A stretch of DNA of 64,000 nt from Ww85 sp963745765 (GTDB lineage Bacteria > Desulfobacterota > Desulfobulbia > Desulfobulbales > Desulfocapsaceae). A program made the translations under genes and the position numbers. Shown here piece after piece: positions 23,713 to 31,967 of this stretch (position 1 is the stretch's first letter; each line of letters begins with the position of its first letter). Where the stretch lies: positions 1-64,000 of the forward strand of contig CAVUYQ010000036.1 of assembly GCA_963745765.1 (NCBI GenBank), in the 5' to 3' direction. The notes under the pieces were generated by a model. It was not told where the DNA came from. It did no database searches and saw only the letters and a list, made by a program, of their open reading frames with translations.

Positions 23713-25767
23713 ATGAGCTGCAACACATTTTATTCCCTGAAGAAACTTATAGAGGAGGGCAAACGTCTGGCAGCGGATCGTCAGACTGTCAGCTTCGACC
23801 TTTTTGACACCCTTCTGGTGCGCAGAATTCATGATCCGGATATCGTCAAGCTGCCCGTTGCCAGGTACATATCCAGCCTGGCAACGCAGGTCGGCATTAC
23901 CTGCTCATGGGAGGCCGTGCAGGATTGCCGGGATCGGCTTGAAAAAGAACAGCGGCTTGAAACGGCTCAGCATTTTGAAGACCATGAGGCCTGTTATCCC
24001 GTCTTCATGCAGAAGACGCTGCAGAAAATCTTCCGGAATCATTACGATGATTCGCTGCTGACTGACGTTACCGCTTATGAACTCGAGATGGAGAGCCGCG
24101 TACTGGTGCCACGAGCTCTTCTGGCAGAATGGATATCCGAGCTTTATAAGCAGGGTAAGAGGATTCTGATTATTTCAGACATCTATCTCCCATCCGAACA
24201 TCTCAGAATCCTCGTTGATCGCGCCGGTCTGCTTGAATTTGCCGAAGCGGTTATTTCCTCGGCGGATACCTTCCTGGCAAAAGCCTCCGGGAAGGCATTT
24301 CCCCTTATTCAAGAACGCTTTGGTCTTGAAAAATCGTCCTGGTTGCATATCGGTGACAACCCGATTTCAGACGGTCTGAGACCAGCCGAATTTGGCCTGC
24401 ACGCCCTTGTCCTTCGGGATGGGTCCGAGAAATATCGTAAATCGGTGGTCAGAAGATATGTGGAGTACGGCAGGGGACGACCGTTTTATCGGGGCAGAGC
24501 TGTACAGCAGCTTATGCTGCCGCTTGAAGCGGAGAATGTGGAGCGACCCGATCTCTATATTGAAGGATACAATTTTCTCGGTCCCCTGATTGGTGGTTTC
24601 GTCCAGTATATTGGCGATGAAAGCCGAAGACTCGGTTTATCCAAGGTATTCTTCCTCTCCCGGGAAGGCTATACCTTTAAGATGGTCTGGGAGAAATGTA
24701 CACCACTTCTCTACCCGGACCACCGGGTACCTGAAAGCGAATATCTGTACGTCAGCCGCATGGCCCTGGCCGGTGCCAGCTGCGCCTATGACGGGTTGAC
24801 TCGGGAAAGTGTCGGTATCGCATTCCTGCCGCAGGGTAACAGGGACTTCAGGGACATTGCCCGAATCTTCAAGTTCGATTTGCCAGGCCTGCTGCCGCAT
24901 CTGGCGCGCCATGAACTCGCCATTGATACCTGTCTCTCTCCACTGCATGAGGGGTATCGTCAGGAGTCAAGTGTACAGCTGATGGAACTGCTTGATGATG
25001 TTCTGTTCCAGGAGGAGGTCAAGAAGCAGACGAGACCGGCAAACGAGGCCTTGCAGCGCTATCTTGAGGAGTGTGGATTCTTTGACCATGAACAGGTTGC
25101 AATTGTCGATATCGGCTGGTTGGGAACAATACAGCGATTCCTCTATAATGCCGTCAAACATCGGAGGGATTGTCCGCGATTCCATGGCTTTCTCTTTGGG
25201 GCTACGCGGGGTTTGCCTTATCCGGATGATTTGAAAAACAGCATTCAGGGCGTTATTTATGACCGTCACCGGTTTGACCTCAGCGCCAGTTGTATACTCT
25301 ATGCCCGCGATCTCTTTGAAGAGGCCTGCCGTGCGCCCTATCCCACGCTTGACGGCTATGAGCTGGAGGATGACGGGTATCGTTTGAAATTTCGCGGGAC
25401 TGATGATGCCATAGGACAAGCAGAGAAGACGCAGGATGAATATTTTGCTCCCCTGCAACAGGGTATCATTGATGCTGCGGAACCCTTTGCGGCGGCATCT
25501 GTTCTTCTTGGCTATACCATGGAGGATTATCGGCCCTGGTTTCATTATGTCATGGCGGTAAAGCTTGCCTTTCCAAAAACTGAGGAAGTCACTATCATCC
25601 GCCATAAGCATCATCTTGACGATTTTCACGGCACCACGAGGCCTGTCAACGTTAAAACGAGTGACAACAAGCAGTTATGGAGTTGTTCGAGGCTGAATCT
25701 GCTGTTTAATCCGCTGCTGAGGCTGCATTTCTTCTGGCGACATATCAGGAATGTGATAAATAATTGA
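23713..25767 (+). CDS. HAD-type hydrolase with long C-terminal domain, polysaccharide cluster
   Basis: A 684-residue protein from the ATG at 23713; a TTG at 23695 would add six residues. Residues about 20-230 form a HAD phosphatase-like domain with motif I FDLFDTLLVRR and motif IV HIGDNPISDGLRPAEFG. The remaining ~450 residues include FFLSREGYTFKMVWEKC and a second acidic VDIGWLGTIQRFL segment. Proteins of this layout commonly sit among capsule or O-antigen glycosyltransferases, as here, but their reaction is not established. It may be a phosphatase or a phosphoglycosyl-type enzyme. Confidence 0.65.
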   Translation: MSCNTFYSLKKLIEEGKRLAADRQTVSFDLFDTLLVRRIHDPDIVKLPVARYISSLATQVGITCSWEAVQDCRDRLEKEQRLETAQHFEDHEACYPVFMQKTLQKIFRNHYDDSLLTDVTAYELEMESRVLVPRALLAEWISELYKQGKRILIISDIYLPSEHLRILVDRAGLLEFAEAVISSADTFLAKASGKAFPLIQERFGLEKSSWLHIGDNPISDGLRPAEFGLHALVLRDGSEKYRKSVVRRYVEYGRGRPFYRGRAVQQLMLPLEAENVERPDLYIEGYNFLGPLIGGFVQYIGDESRRLGLSKVFFLSREGYTFKMVWEKCTPLLYPDHRVPESEYLYVSRMALAGASCAYDGLTRESVGIAFLPQGNRDFRDIARIFKFDLPGLLPHLARHELAIDTCLSPLHEGYRQESSVQLMELLDDVLFQEEVKKQTRPANEALQRYLEECGFFDHEQVAIVDIGWLGTIQRFLYNAVKHRRDCPRFHGFLFGATRGLPYPDDLKNSIQGVIYDRHRFDLSASCILYARDLFEEACRAPYPTLDGYELEDDGYRLKFRGTDDAIGQAEKTQDEYFAPLQQGIIDAAEPFAAASVLLGYTMEDYRPWFHYVMAVKLAFPKTEEVTIIRHKHHLDDFHGTTRPVNVKTSDNKQLWSCSRLNLLFNPLLRLHFFWRHIRNVINN

Positions 25768-25768
25768 C

Positions 25769-26005
25769 ATGGGAAAACTCAGGACTTCCGGACATGATGT
25801 TGCCGGCAATAGTTTCTTTCGTACGTTTCGGTTTAACGTACTGAACAAAATAATACCGCTGGGCAACTATCGCTCCGGCACCGGCCTTCGTCCAGCTCTT
25901 GTTTTGCTGGTACTGCATTATGTCGGCCGACCGGTTTTTTCTCTGCTTATTCGTTACGAGTCGCAGTTTCATCGCCTCTACCAGGTAGTCAGGAAAGGAC
26001 GCTGA
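25769..26005 (+). CDS. Small hypothetical protein between cluster genes
   Basis: A 78-residue frame starting 1 base after the HAD gene stop and ending 1 base before the next gene's start, which suggests translational coupling. It is basic, with one moderately hydrophobic segment (LRPALVLLVLHYVGRPVFSLLI) that could be a membrane anchor. I do not recognise it. The tight packing is the main support. Confidence 0.45.
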   Translation: MGKLRTSGHDVAGNSFFRTFRFNVLNKIIPLGNYRSGTGLRPALVLLVLHYVGRPVFSLLIRYESQFHRLYQVVRKGR

Positions 26006-26006
26006 G

Positions 26007-27884
26007 ATGATAGAGCCGGGCAGTGATCAGCAGAGCAGGTTTTCCCGTCTTTTCCCTCTTCTGCTCTGTTTTTTAGCCTGCTTTTATTATTATCACTTCT
26101 TTTTCAGCCGTTCCCATGTCGCGCTCGACATCGTTGTCCATCAAAAGACGGAATTTAAACTCTACTGGGCTGCGGAGAATGAACCGTTCTCTGAAAAAAG
26201 AAGGGCCATCGTCGATATTGGCCCTGAAAAGAGCAGCTATTCCTTTTTTCTGACCGACCTTGGCCGGGTAGCGCGGCTGCGTATTGACCCCATGGCCGCT
26301 AAGGGCGGGGCGCTGGTGAAACGGATTGCCATTTCCCAGAATGGCTTTAAGACAATCGATGTTGATTTCGAGCAGGTCGAACCTCTTTATGACATAACTA
26401 GTTTTTCAGTTGACCAGGAGGGATTGCACGTCGATTCCGCCGGAAACGATCCGAATTTTCTCTACCTTCCGTCCATAGAGCGTGTTCCTGTCAACTGGCT
26501 TGCGGAACTTGTTAGATATGCACTGATGTGTTTGGCTGTCTTCCTCGTTTCTCTGGCCTGCGCACCATTGCGTCAGAATTTCCGCTATGTGGTCGTCATG
26601 CTCTGCGTTATCCTTGCTTACATCGTAGCCATGGCCGCTGTCAGCAAGCGTGATGTACATCCTGACGAATATGTGCATCTCGATGCGACCATGTATTACC
26701 AGGAAAACTGGTTGCCCCCGCTTATCGACGACCCGGCTATTGAGAACACCTATAGTGTTTACGGTATTTCCCGCCTGAACAACGGCGAGATCTATTATCT
26801 TCTGGCGGGCAAGTTTTCCCGGGCAGTTGCTGTTTTTCAGATGGGCGAACTGTTTTCCCTGCGGCTCTTCAATATTTTTCTATTTGCCTGCATCCTCATC
26901 TATGCAGCCCTTTCTATTCCTGCCCGCCTGGTAGCTCTGCCGTTTATTCTCTCGCCCCAGATCTGGTATATTTTCAGTTATTGTGTTTCAGACGCCTTTG
27001 GGCTCTTTCTCTGTTTTATGGCCGGTTGTGAACTTGTCAGGCCAAACAGTTCGCTGAACCGGCTGCTTGATGCCGGAAGAGCACGAACTCCCTGGCTGGC
27101 TTTCTGGGGACTCTCGATTACGCTGGGTTTACTCTTTCTGCTGAAAATAAATTATTATCCCTTCATCGGCTTGTTTTACATCTGTGTTATCGGGAAAATT
27201 TTCAAGATCCGGCAGAACGACGATACCGGTGCTGACAGCAGGCGTGTTATCATCCGCATGCTGCTGGTCACGCTGCTGGCCATGACACTGGCAGGATTAC
27301 GTATCGGTGCCGACTATTATGTCAATGGCCCTGATCGGCAGGTGAAGATTCTCCGTATGGAAGAGAAGACGGCGCACCCCTGGTATAAGCCGAGCACTGA
27401 TCTGCATCATAAACACGTCTCAATGTATTTGAAGGCTCGAGGTACGACGCTCTGGGGAGTAATTGATGAGCATCAGTGGTTTGGGCATAGCTTTGTCACG
27501 AGTTTTGGTCAGTATGGTTATTTTACTATCTCTGCCCCGGAGATTTACTATGAGCTTGCAAAATGGGCTTTTGTGGCATTTCTGGTCTATTCTTTTCTGG
27601 TTATCGGGATTAAGGGAACGATGCAGGACCGGCTGCTTGCCCTTCTCAGCATCTGTCTGGCTGTTGCCTTGATCGGCGCCTCCCTGTATCGTTCCTGGAC
27701 GATCGATTTCCAGGCGCAGGGACGCTATCTTTTCCCTATTCTGCCAATGCTCGGCATCCTGTTTGCCAGATCCCGACATCTTTTTGAAACAAGGATTTTT
27801 ACACTCCTGGTGAGTCAGCTTTTTTTCCTTGGCGTCTACTCTTTCGTCTTTATAGCTCTTGTCTCCATACCGCGTCCGCTATAG
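26007..27884 (+). CDS. Polytopic membrane protein, DUF2142/GT-C-like glycosyltransferase
   Basis: A 625-residue integral membrane protein. An N-terminal segment (LFPLLLCFLACFYYYHFFF) is followed by an extracytoplasmic beta-rich region of about 120 residues, then about ten hydrophobic helices. The loop with KRDVHPDEYVHLDAT carries an acidic motif like the catalytic loop of GT-C transferases. QGRYLFPILP near the end is characteristic of DUF2142-type proteins. A role in transferring lipid-linked sugars at the outer face of the inner membrane is inferred from fold and neighbours. Confidence 0.7.
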   Translation: MIEPGSDQQSRFSRLFPLLLCFLACFYYYHFFFSRSHVALDIVVHQKTEFKLYWAAENEPFSEKRRAIVDIGPEKSSYSFFLTDLGRVARLRIDPMAAKGGALVKRIAISQNGFKTIDVDFEQVEPLYDITSFSVDQEGLHVDSAGNDPNFLYLPSIERVPVNWLAELVRYALMCLAVFLVSLACAPLRQNFRYVVVMLCVILAYIVAMAAVSKRDVHPDEYVHLDATMYYQENWLPPLIDDPAIENTYSVYGISRLNNGEIYYLLAGKFSRAVAVFQMGELFSLRLFNIFLFACILIYAALSIPARLVALPFILSPQIWYIFSYCVSDAFGLFLCFMAGCELVRPNSSLNRLLDAGRARTPWLAFWGLSITLGLLFLLKINYYPFIGLFYICVIGKIFKIRQNDDTGADSRRVIIRMLLVTLLAMTLAGLRIGADYYVNGPDRQVKILRMEEKTAHPWYKPSTDLHHKHVSMYLKARGTTLWGVIDEHQWFGHSFVTSFGQYGYFTISAPEIYYELAKWAFVAFLVYSFLVIGIKGTMQDRLLALLSICLAVALIGASLYRSWTIDFQAQGRYLFPILPMLGILFARSRHLFETRIFTLLVSQLFFLGVYSFVFIALVSIPRPL

Positions 27885-27922
27885 AGGGTTTTTCTGGCTC
27901 TATGAGCACGTCAATGGGAGAG

Positions 27923-29551
27923 TTATTCGTCCGCCAGCCCTGTTGTCAAGAGCGCTGCCTGGAAAAGACTTTTGGTATATGTATTGCGGGGATTGTTGAA
28001 AAGGGCCCGGGCCGGACCCTCTTCGATAATACGTCCGTCCCGCATGACAATCACGTGATCGGCCAGGGCTCTGACCACCCTGAGGTCGTGGGATATAAAC
28101 AGGTAGGTCATCGCATATTTCTGCTGGAGTTTCTGCAGCAGTGCAATGATCTGGGCCTGGATGGTCATGTCCAGTGCCGAGGTTGGCTCGTCGAGAATCA
28201 GCAGCTCCGGTCGGAGGATGATGACTCTGGCAATGGCGATTCTCTGGCGCTGGCCGCCGGAGAATTCATGCGGATAGCGCGAGCGCGTATCACCATCCAT
28301 TCCGACATCTGCAAGGGCATCGATAACAAGCTGGTTCCTGTCTTCCCTGGCAAGACTTTTCTGGTGTACGCGCAGACCTTCTGCAACGATTTCGCCGACC
28401 GTCATACGCGGAGAAAGTGATGAATAGGGGTCCTGGAATACGACCTGGATTTTACTTCTGAAAGGTCGCAACCGTTTCTGGGAAAGGTTCTGCAGCTCTT
28501 CATGGGCAAAGCGTATCGACCCCGAACTCGGCACCAGCCTGAGCAAGGCCATTGCCAACGTGGTTTTTCCGGAACCGGATTCCCCGATAACGCCGCAGGT
28601 CGTTCCTTTTTTTATGGCAAGCGTCACCTCGTTCACCGCCATGAGCATTTTTACGCGCCTGTGCAGGAAGTTATTGTTGCCGGTTTGCAGCTTGAAACTA
28701 CAGCAGAGTTTATCACTACTGAGAATGACAGGAGTATCCGGCTTTAGTTCCGGACTGTCTGCCGGTATGGCTGTCATCAATTGACGGGTATAGGCATGTT
28801 CTGCAGCATTGAAGATTTTATCAGTTTTTCCGTGTTCCACTATCCGCCCATCTTTCATGATGTAGATGTATTCGGCGATTTTCCTGACCATGGCCAGATC
28901 GTGGGTAATGAGGAGCATCGACATTCTGTCTTCTATCTGGATATCTCTTATTAACTTAAGGATCTCTGCCTGTATCGTAACATCAAGGGCGGTGGTCGGT
29001 TCATCTGCGATGAGAAGAGCCGGTTTGCAGGCGAGTGCCATGGCGATCATCACCCGTTGCCGCTGACCTCCTGAAAGCTGGTGAGGGTAGAGTCTGAGAC
29101 GGGCTTCGGGTTCGTCTATCCTGGTTCGTTCAAGAAGCCTGATTGCCTCCTTTTCTGCCGCTCGACTGTCCATTCTGCGATGTTGTCGAAGTGATTCCAT
29201 GAGCTGGTTGCCAACGGTGTAAACCGGGTTCATCGAGGTCATCGGTTCCTGGAAAATCATGGCGATGCGATTTCCCCGAACGGTTCGGATATGATCAAGA
29301 GGAAGTTCAAGAAGGGACGCTTCTTCAAAGGTGATGGAGCCTGTCAGCCGTATGGCGGTGCTTTCTTCAAGAAGCCGGAGAATAGTGAGTGCGGTAATGG
29401 TTTTTCCAGACCCGGATTCACCGACCAGGGCAACCGTTTGCGCATCTTCAACACGCAGGGTTATATCATGGAGCACCTGTATCTCTGAGTCGTCAGCCGC
29501 AGCGCGGGAAGGATCGGGAAACCAGGCGTTAAGATCGTTTATGGCAAGCAT
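27923..29551 (-). CDS. yejF: Peptide-type ABC transporter, fused two-ATPase subunit (YejF-like)
   Basis: A 542-residue protein from the ATG at 29551; a TTG further upstream is less likely. It contains two complete ABC ATPase domains. The first has GESGSGKT, LSGGQRQRVMIAMA and LLIADEPTTALD. The second has GESGSGKT, FSGGQRQRIAIAR and LLILDEPTSALD. Each is followed by the oligopeptide C-terminal extension with AYTRQL or TYTKSL. This is the DppD-DppF fusion seen in YejF, which energises uptake of peptides or microcin C. The permease and binding-protein genes are not in the window, so the substrate is open. Confidence 0.85.
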   Translation of the reverse strand: MLAINDLNAWFPDPSRAAADDSEIQVLHDITLRVEDAQTVALVGESGSGKTITALTILRLLEESTAIRLTGSITFEEASLLELPLDHIRTVRGNRIAMIFQEPMTSMNPVYTVGNQLMESLRQHRRMDSRAAEKEAIRLLERTRIDEPEARLRLYPHQLSGGQRQRVMIAMALACKPALLIADEPTTALDVTIQAEILKLIRDIQIEDRMSMLLITHDLAMVRKIAEYIYIMKDGRIVEHGKTDKIFNAAEHAYTRQLMTAIPADSPELKPDTPVILSSDKLCCSFKLQTGNNNFLHRRVKMLMAVNEVTLAIKKGTTCGVIGESGSGKTTLAMALLRLVPSSGSIRFAHEELQNLSQKRLRPFRSKIQVVFQDPYSSLSPRMTVGEIVAEGLRVHQKSLAREDRNQLVIDALADVGMDGDTRSRYPHEFSGGQRQRIAIARVIILRPELLILDEPTSALDMTIQAQIIALLQKLQQKYAMTYLFISHDLRVVRALADHVIVMRDGRIIEEGPARALFNNPRNTYTKSLFQAALLTTGLADE

Positions 29552-29620
29552 CTGAGAAACACGGAAAGAATTGTTTGAGCCGGAGTCGAAAAGAACATTA
29601 ATAGACAACGCGAAATCCGG

Positions 29621-29875
29621 TCATGGAGAGGTCCGGGGAGCTTTCTTGATGACAACCCGTTCCACTTTTGATGAAGGGGACCCCTGGTGCAGCCAGTTGA
29701 TCATGGCTTCAACCGCGTCATCATCTCCGCTGATAATGCACTCAACACTCCCGTCACGACGGTTCCTTACCCAGCCGGTCAGTCCAAGTTCCCGGGCTTT
29801 TCGGCTGGTATAGTCTCTGAAAAAAACGCCCTGAACGCGGCCATGAAGACAAGCATGAATCGCCCTGTTTCCCAT
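29621..29875 (-). CDS. acyP: Acylphosphatase
   Basis: An 84-residue acylphosphatase that hydrolyses carboxyl-phosphate bonds. The signature GRVQGVFFRDYTSRKARELGL carries the phosphate-binding loop and catalytic Arg. GWVRNRRDGSVE carries the catalytic Asn. Full length for the family. It lies between the yejF-like gene and moaD in a leftward run. Confidence 0.93.
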   Translation of the reverse strand: MGNRAIHACLHGRVQGVFFRDYTSRKARELGLTGWVRNRRDGSVECIISGDDDAVEAMINWLHQGSPSSKVERVVIKKAPRTSP

Positions 29876-29946
29876 AACAGACGGATACCTCGTGTTGGAT
29901 GATCGAGCTGACCTGAAGAAAGCAAGGGGGAATCCAATGTGAAAAG

Positions 29947-30171
29947 CTATCCTCCTCCTATGACCGGGAAGATGGCGAGGATGTCACCTTCAGCCGGTTG
30001 AGATTCCGGCCGGCAATGCTTGGAATTGAGCATGGTAATGCCGACGTCGGCCGGATTGATCTCCAGGAGTTCTATTATCTCGCCGACACTGATACCCTGC
30101 CGGTACTCTTTTACTTCCGCGACAAACCGGTTGTCGCGGAAGTAAGCAAAAAGTTTGACTGTCAGTTGCAT
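29947..30171 (-). CDS. moaD: MoaD/ThiS-family sulfur carrier
   Basis: A 74-residue ubiquitin-fold protein ending in Gly-Gly-Gly, so the C-terminal GG needed for thiocarboxylation is present. FPVIGGG and the length fit MoaD. Its start is directly adjacent to the AOR stop, so it is surely in the same transcript. It likely supplies sulfur for the pterin dithiolene of this oxidoreductase. Confidence 0.85.
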   Translation of the reverse strand: MQLTVKLFAYFRDNRFVAEVKEYRQGISVGEIIELLEINPADVGITMLNSKHCRPESQPAEGDILAIFPVIGGG

Positions 30172-31899
30172 CTAGAAATTCCAGAAGGAATCTATTTCCT
30201 CGCCGGTGAAATCCACAACGCTGTTGTGCGGCGGCAGTTTTTCCAGATAGAAGAATTCCGGCAGCCGGTCATCGGCATTGTTAAAGCCGGCAGCTTCGTT
30301 GAAACCTTTCTCGGTCTTCAAGATGGCTTTGCCAAGGTTGGTAACGTCATCACCGGTCAGGCTGATGCCATACCGGGCATTGATCAAATCAATCAGTGCC
30401 GGCAGGCACTTCGGGTCGTCCAGAGCGGCGAAAGCGATAAACAGGCACATACCGGTTGAGTCGATGGCGGCGGTGGCAATCTGAAGATTTCTTGACAATT
30501 CCACCTGGCCTTCCTTGCTGAGCGGATCGACAGAGCCGCCGACGTTAAGAATATTGGTGGCAACAGCATAACCGACGGTATGGTCGGCACCCATCGTCGA
30601 GGTTGCATAGGTGATAGCCATCCCTTTTACCGCACGGGGATCATAGGCGGGTATCGCCTGGTTTTTAACGACCGGGACCCGGGTAATACCAAAAGCGTGG
30701 CCGACAGATCCGGCTCCATTGCCAATAATTCTGCCCAGGGCGGTTCCTTTGGCAATGTCTTCTCTCAGAATTCGACAGATTCCTTTTCCGTCGCCGAATT
30801 CAAGGATACCAGCCTCCATCGCAACGCCCATGGCAACAGACGTTTCGATGGTATCGATACCGATATCGTCCATAAGGGCATCGGCATCGGCGATATCGTC
30901 GAGGTTGTCGACACAGCAGTCGGCGCCCATGGCCCAGATAGATTCATATTCAAATCCGGCGGTTTTAAAGTTTTTGTCCTTGTCATTGTAAATCTGGGAA
31001 CACTGGATAACACAACCGGCATGGCAGCCATGCTTCGGCTTGCCGCCGCGTTCCTTGATAAGGTCATGCATGGTCTCGCCGGAAATCTTGTCGTGTCCGT
31101 CAAATTGCCCGGACGTGAAGTTCCTGGTCGGCAGGGCACCTGCCTCATTGATTACGTTCACCAGGGCATTGGTACCGTAGGTTCCCAGGGTCTCGCTTAC
31201 GCCGTTGTCGACAAGGGCTTTGGAAAAGGCCCGGTTGGCTTCCTTGAATGCATCCGGATTGGCGATGACAACCTTGCCGTCCTTGGGATCAATCGTAATG
31301 AACTTGATCTTTTTCGAGCCCATAACCGCACCAAGACCGCCACGGCCGTGCGACCGGAGATTGCCGTCAGGATCCTTGACGGAAATATTTGCCGAAGCAA
31401 GTCTCATCTCACCGGCAGAACCGATGGTCAGGACTCCGTGCTTGGCATCAAGCCTGGATGCAAGTGTTTTAAGGACAGCAAAATTTCCCTTACCAATCAG
31501 TTCGGTTTCTTCGCTTATGGTCACTCCCGCAGGTGACACTGCCAGGCTGTACCATTTGTCATCCGCCGGCTGGCCTTCGATGATCAGTGCCTTGCAGCCG
31601 CATCGCGCCAGCAGCTGCGCCGCCGTACCGCCGACGTTGGATTCCTTGATGGTGCCGGTGAGCGGGCTTTTGGCACCGGCTGAGAGCCGCCCTGAGTTTG
31701 CGGCAACTGTTCCCGAGAGCAGGCCGGGCGCAAACACCAGTTTGTTGTTTGGTCCGAGCGGGTGACAGGTAGGCTCCACTTCTGCCGCCACAATGGTCGA
31801 AGTCAGTCCGCGTCCTCCGAGGCCGAGCCATGCCTGCGGCGTCTCTTCTACGCTTGTAGTGAGGTTGCTCATGTTTACCCTAAAAATTTTGTCAGCCAT
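30172..31899 (-). CDS. aor: Aldehyde:ferredoxin oxidoreductase (tungsten/molybdenum family)
   Basis: A 575-residue AOR-family protein from the ATG at 31899, which has a GGAG site 8 bases upstream. AORs oxidise aldehydes to acids with ferredoxin, using a bis-pyranopterin W or Mo centre and one 4Fe-4S cluster. Visible landmarks are LGGRGLTS, NSGRLSAGAKSPLTG, RGGLGAVMGSKK and CHAGCVIQC with a later Cys (GADCC), the cluster ligands. A YATSTMGADHTVGYA pterin-site motif is also present. Flanking moaD and two moeA genes support a dedicated cofactor supply. The exact substrate is unknown. Confidence 0.88.
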   Translation of the reverse strand: MADKIFRVNMSNLTTSVEETPQAWLGLGGRGLTSTIVAAEVEPTCHPLGPNNKLVFAPGLLSGTVAANSGRLSAGAKSPLTGTIKESNVGGTAAQLLARCGCKALIIEGQPADDKWYSLAVSPAGVTISEETELIGKGNFAVLKTLASRLDAKHGVLTIGSAGEMRLASANISVKDPDGNLRSHGRGGLGAVMGSKKIKFITIDPKDGKVVIANPDAFKEANRAFSKALVDNGVSETLGTYGTNALVNVINEAGALPTRNFTSGQFDGHDKISGETMHDLIKERGGKPKHGCHAGCVIQCSQIYNDKDKNFKTAGFEYESIWAMGADCCVDNLDDIADADALMDDIGIDTIETSVAMGVAMEAGILEFGDGKGICRILREDIAKGTALGRIIGNGAGSVGHAFGITRVPVVKNQAIPAYDPRAVKGMAITYATSTMGADHTVGYAVATNILNVGGSVDPLSKEGQVELSRNLQIATAAIDSTGMCLFIAFAALDDPKCLPALIDLINARYGISLTGDDVTNLGKAILKTEKGFNEAAGFNNADDRLPEFFYLEKLPPHNSVVDFTGEEIDSFWNF

Positions 31900-31967
31900 A
31901 ATTGCATCTCCTTTTTGATCTGGTTTACTCAAAAACGTTTAACGAAACGACATGGGGTCTTGTACTT

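Noticed and set aside
18900..28000. Polysaccharide cluster as a recently inserted island
   Set aside because: No integrase, transposase, flanking repeats or tRNA end; base composition looks similar to the flanks by eye.
27902..28420. A 172-residue plus-strand frame opposite the yejF-like gene
   Set aside because: Antisense shadow of two clear ABC ATPase domains.
30580..31536. A 318-residue open frame on the plus strand opposite the AOR gene
   Set aside because: Antisense to a well-identified gene whose GC-biased third positions create open complementary frames; no start context.
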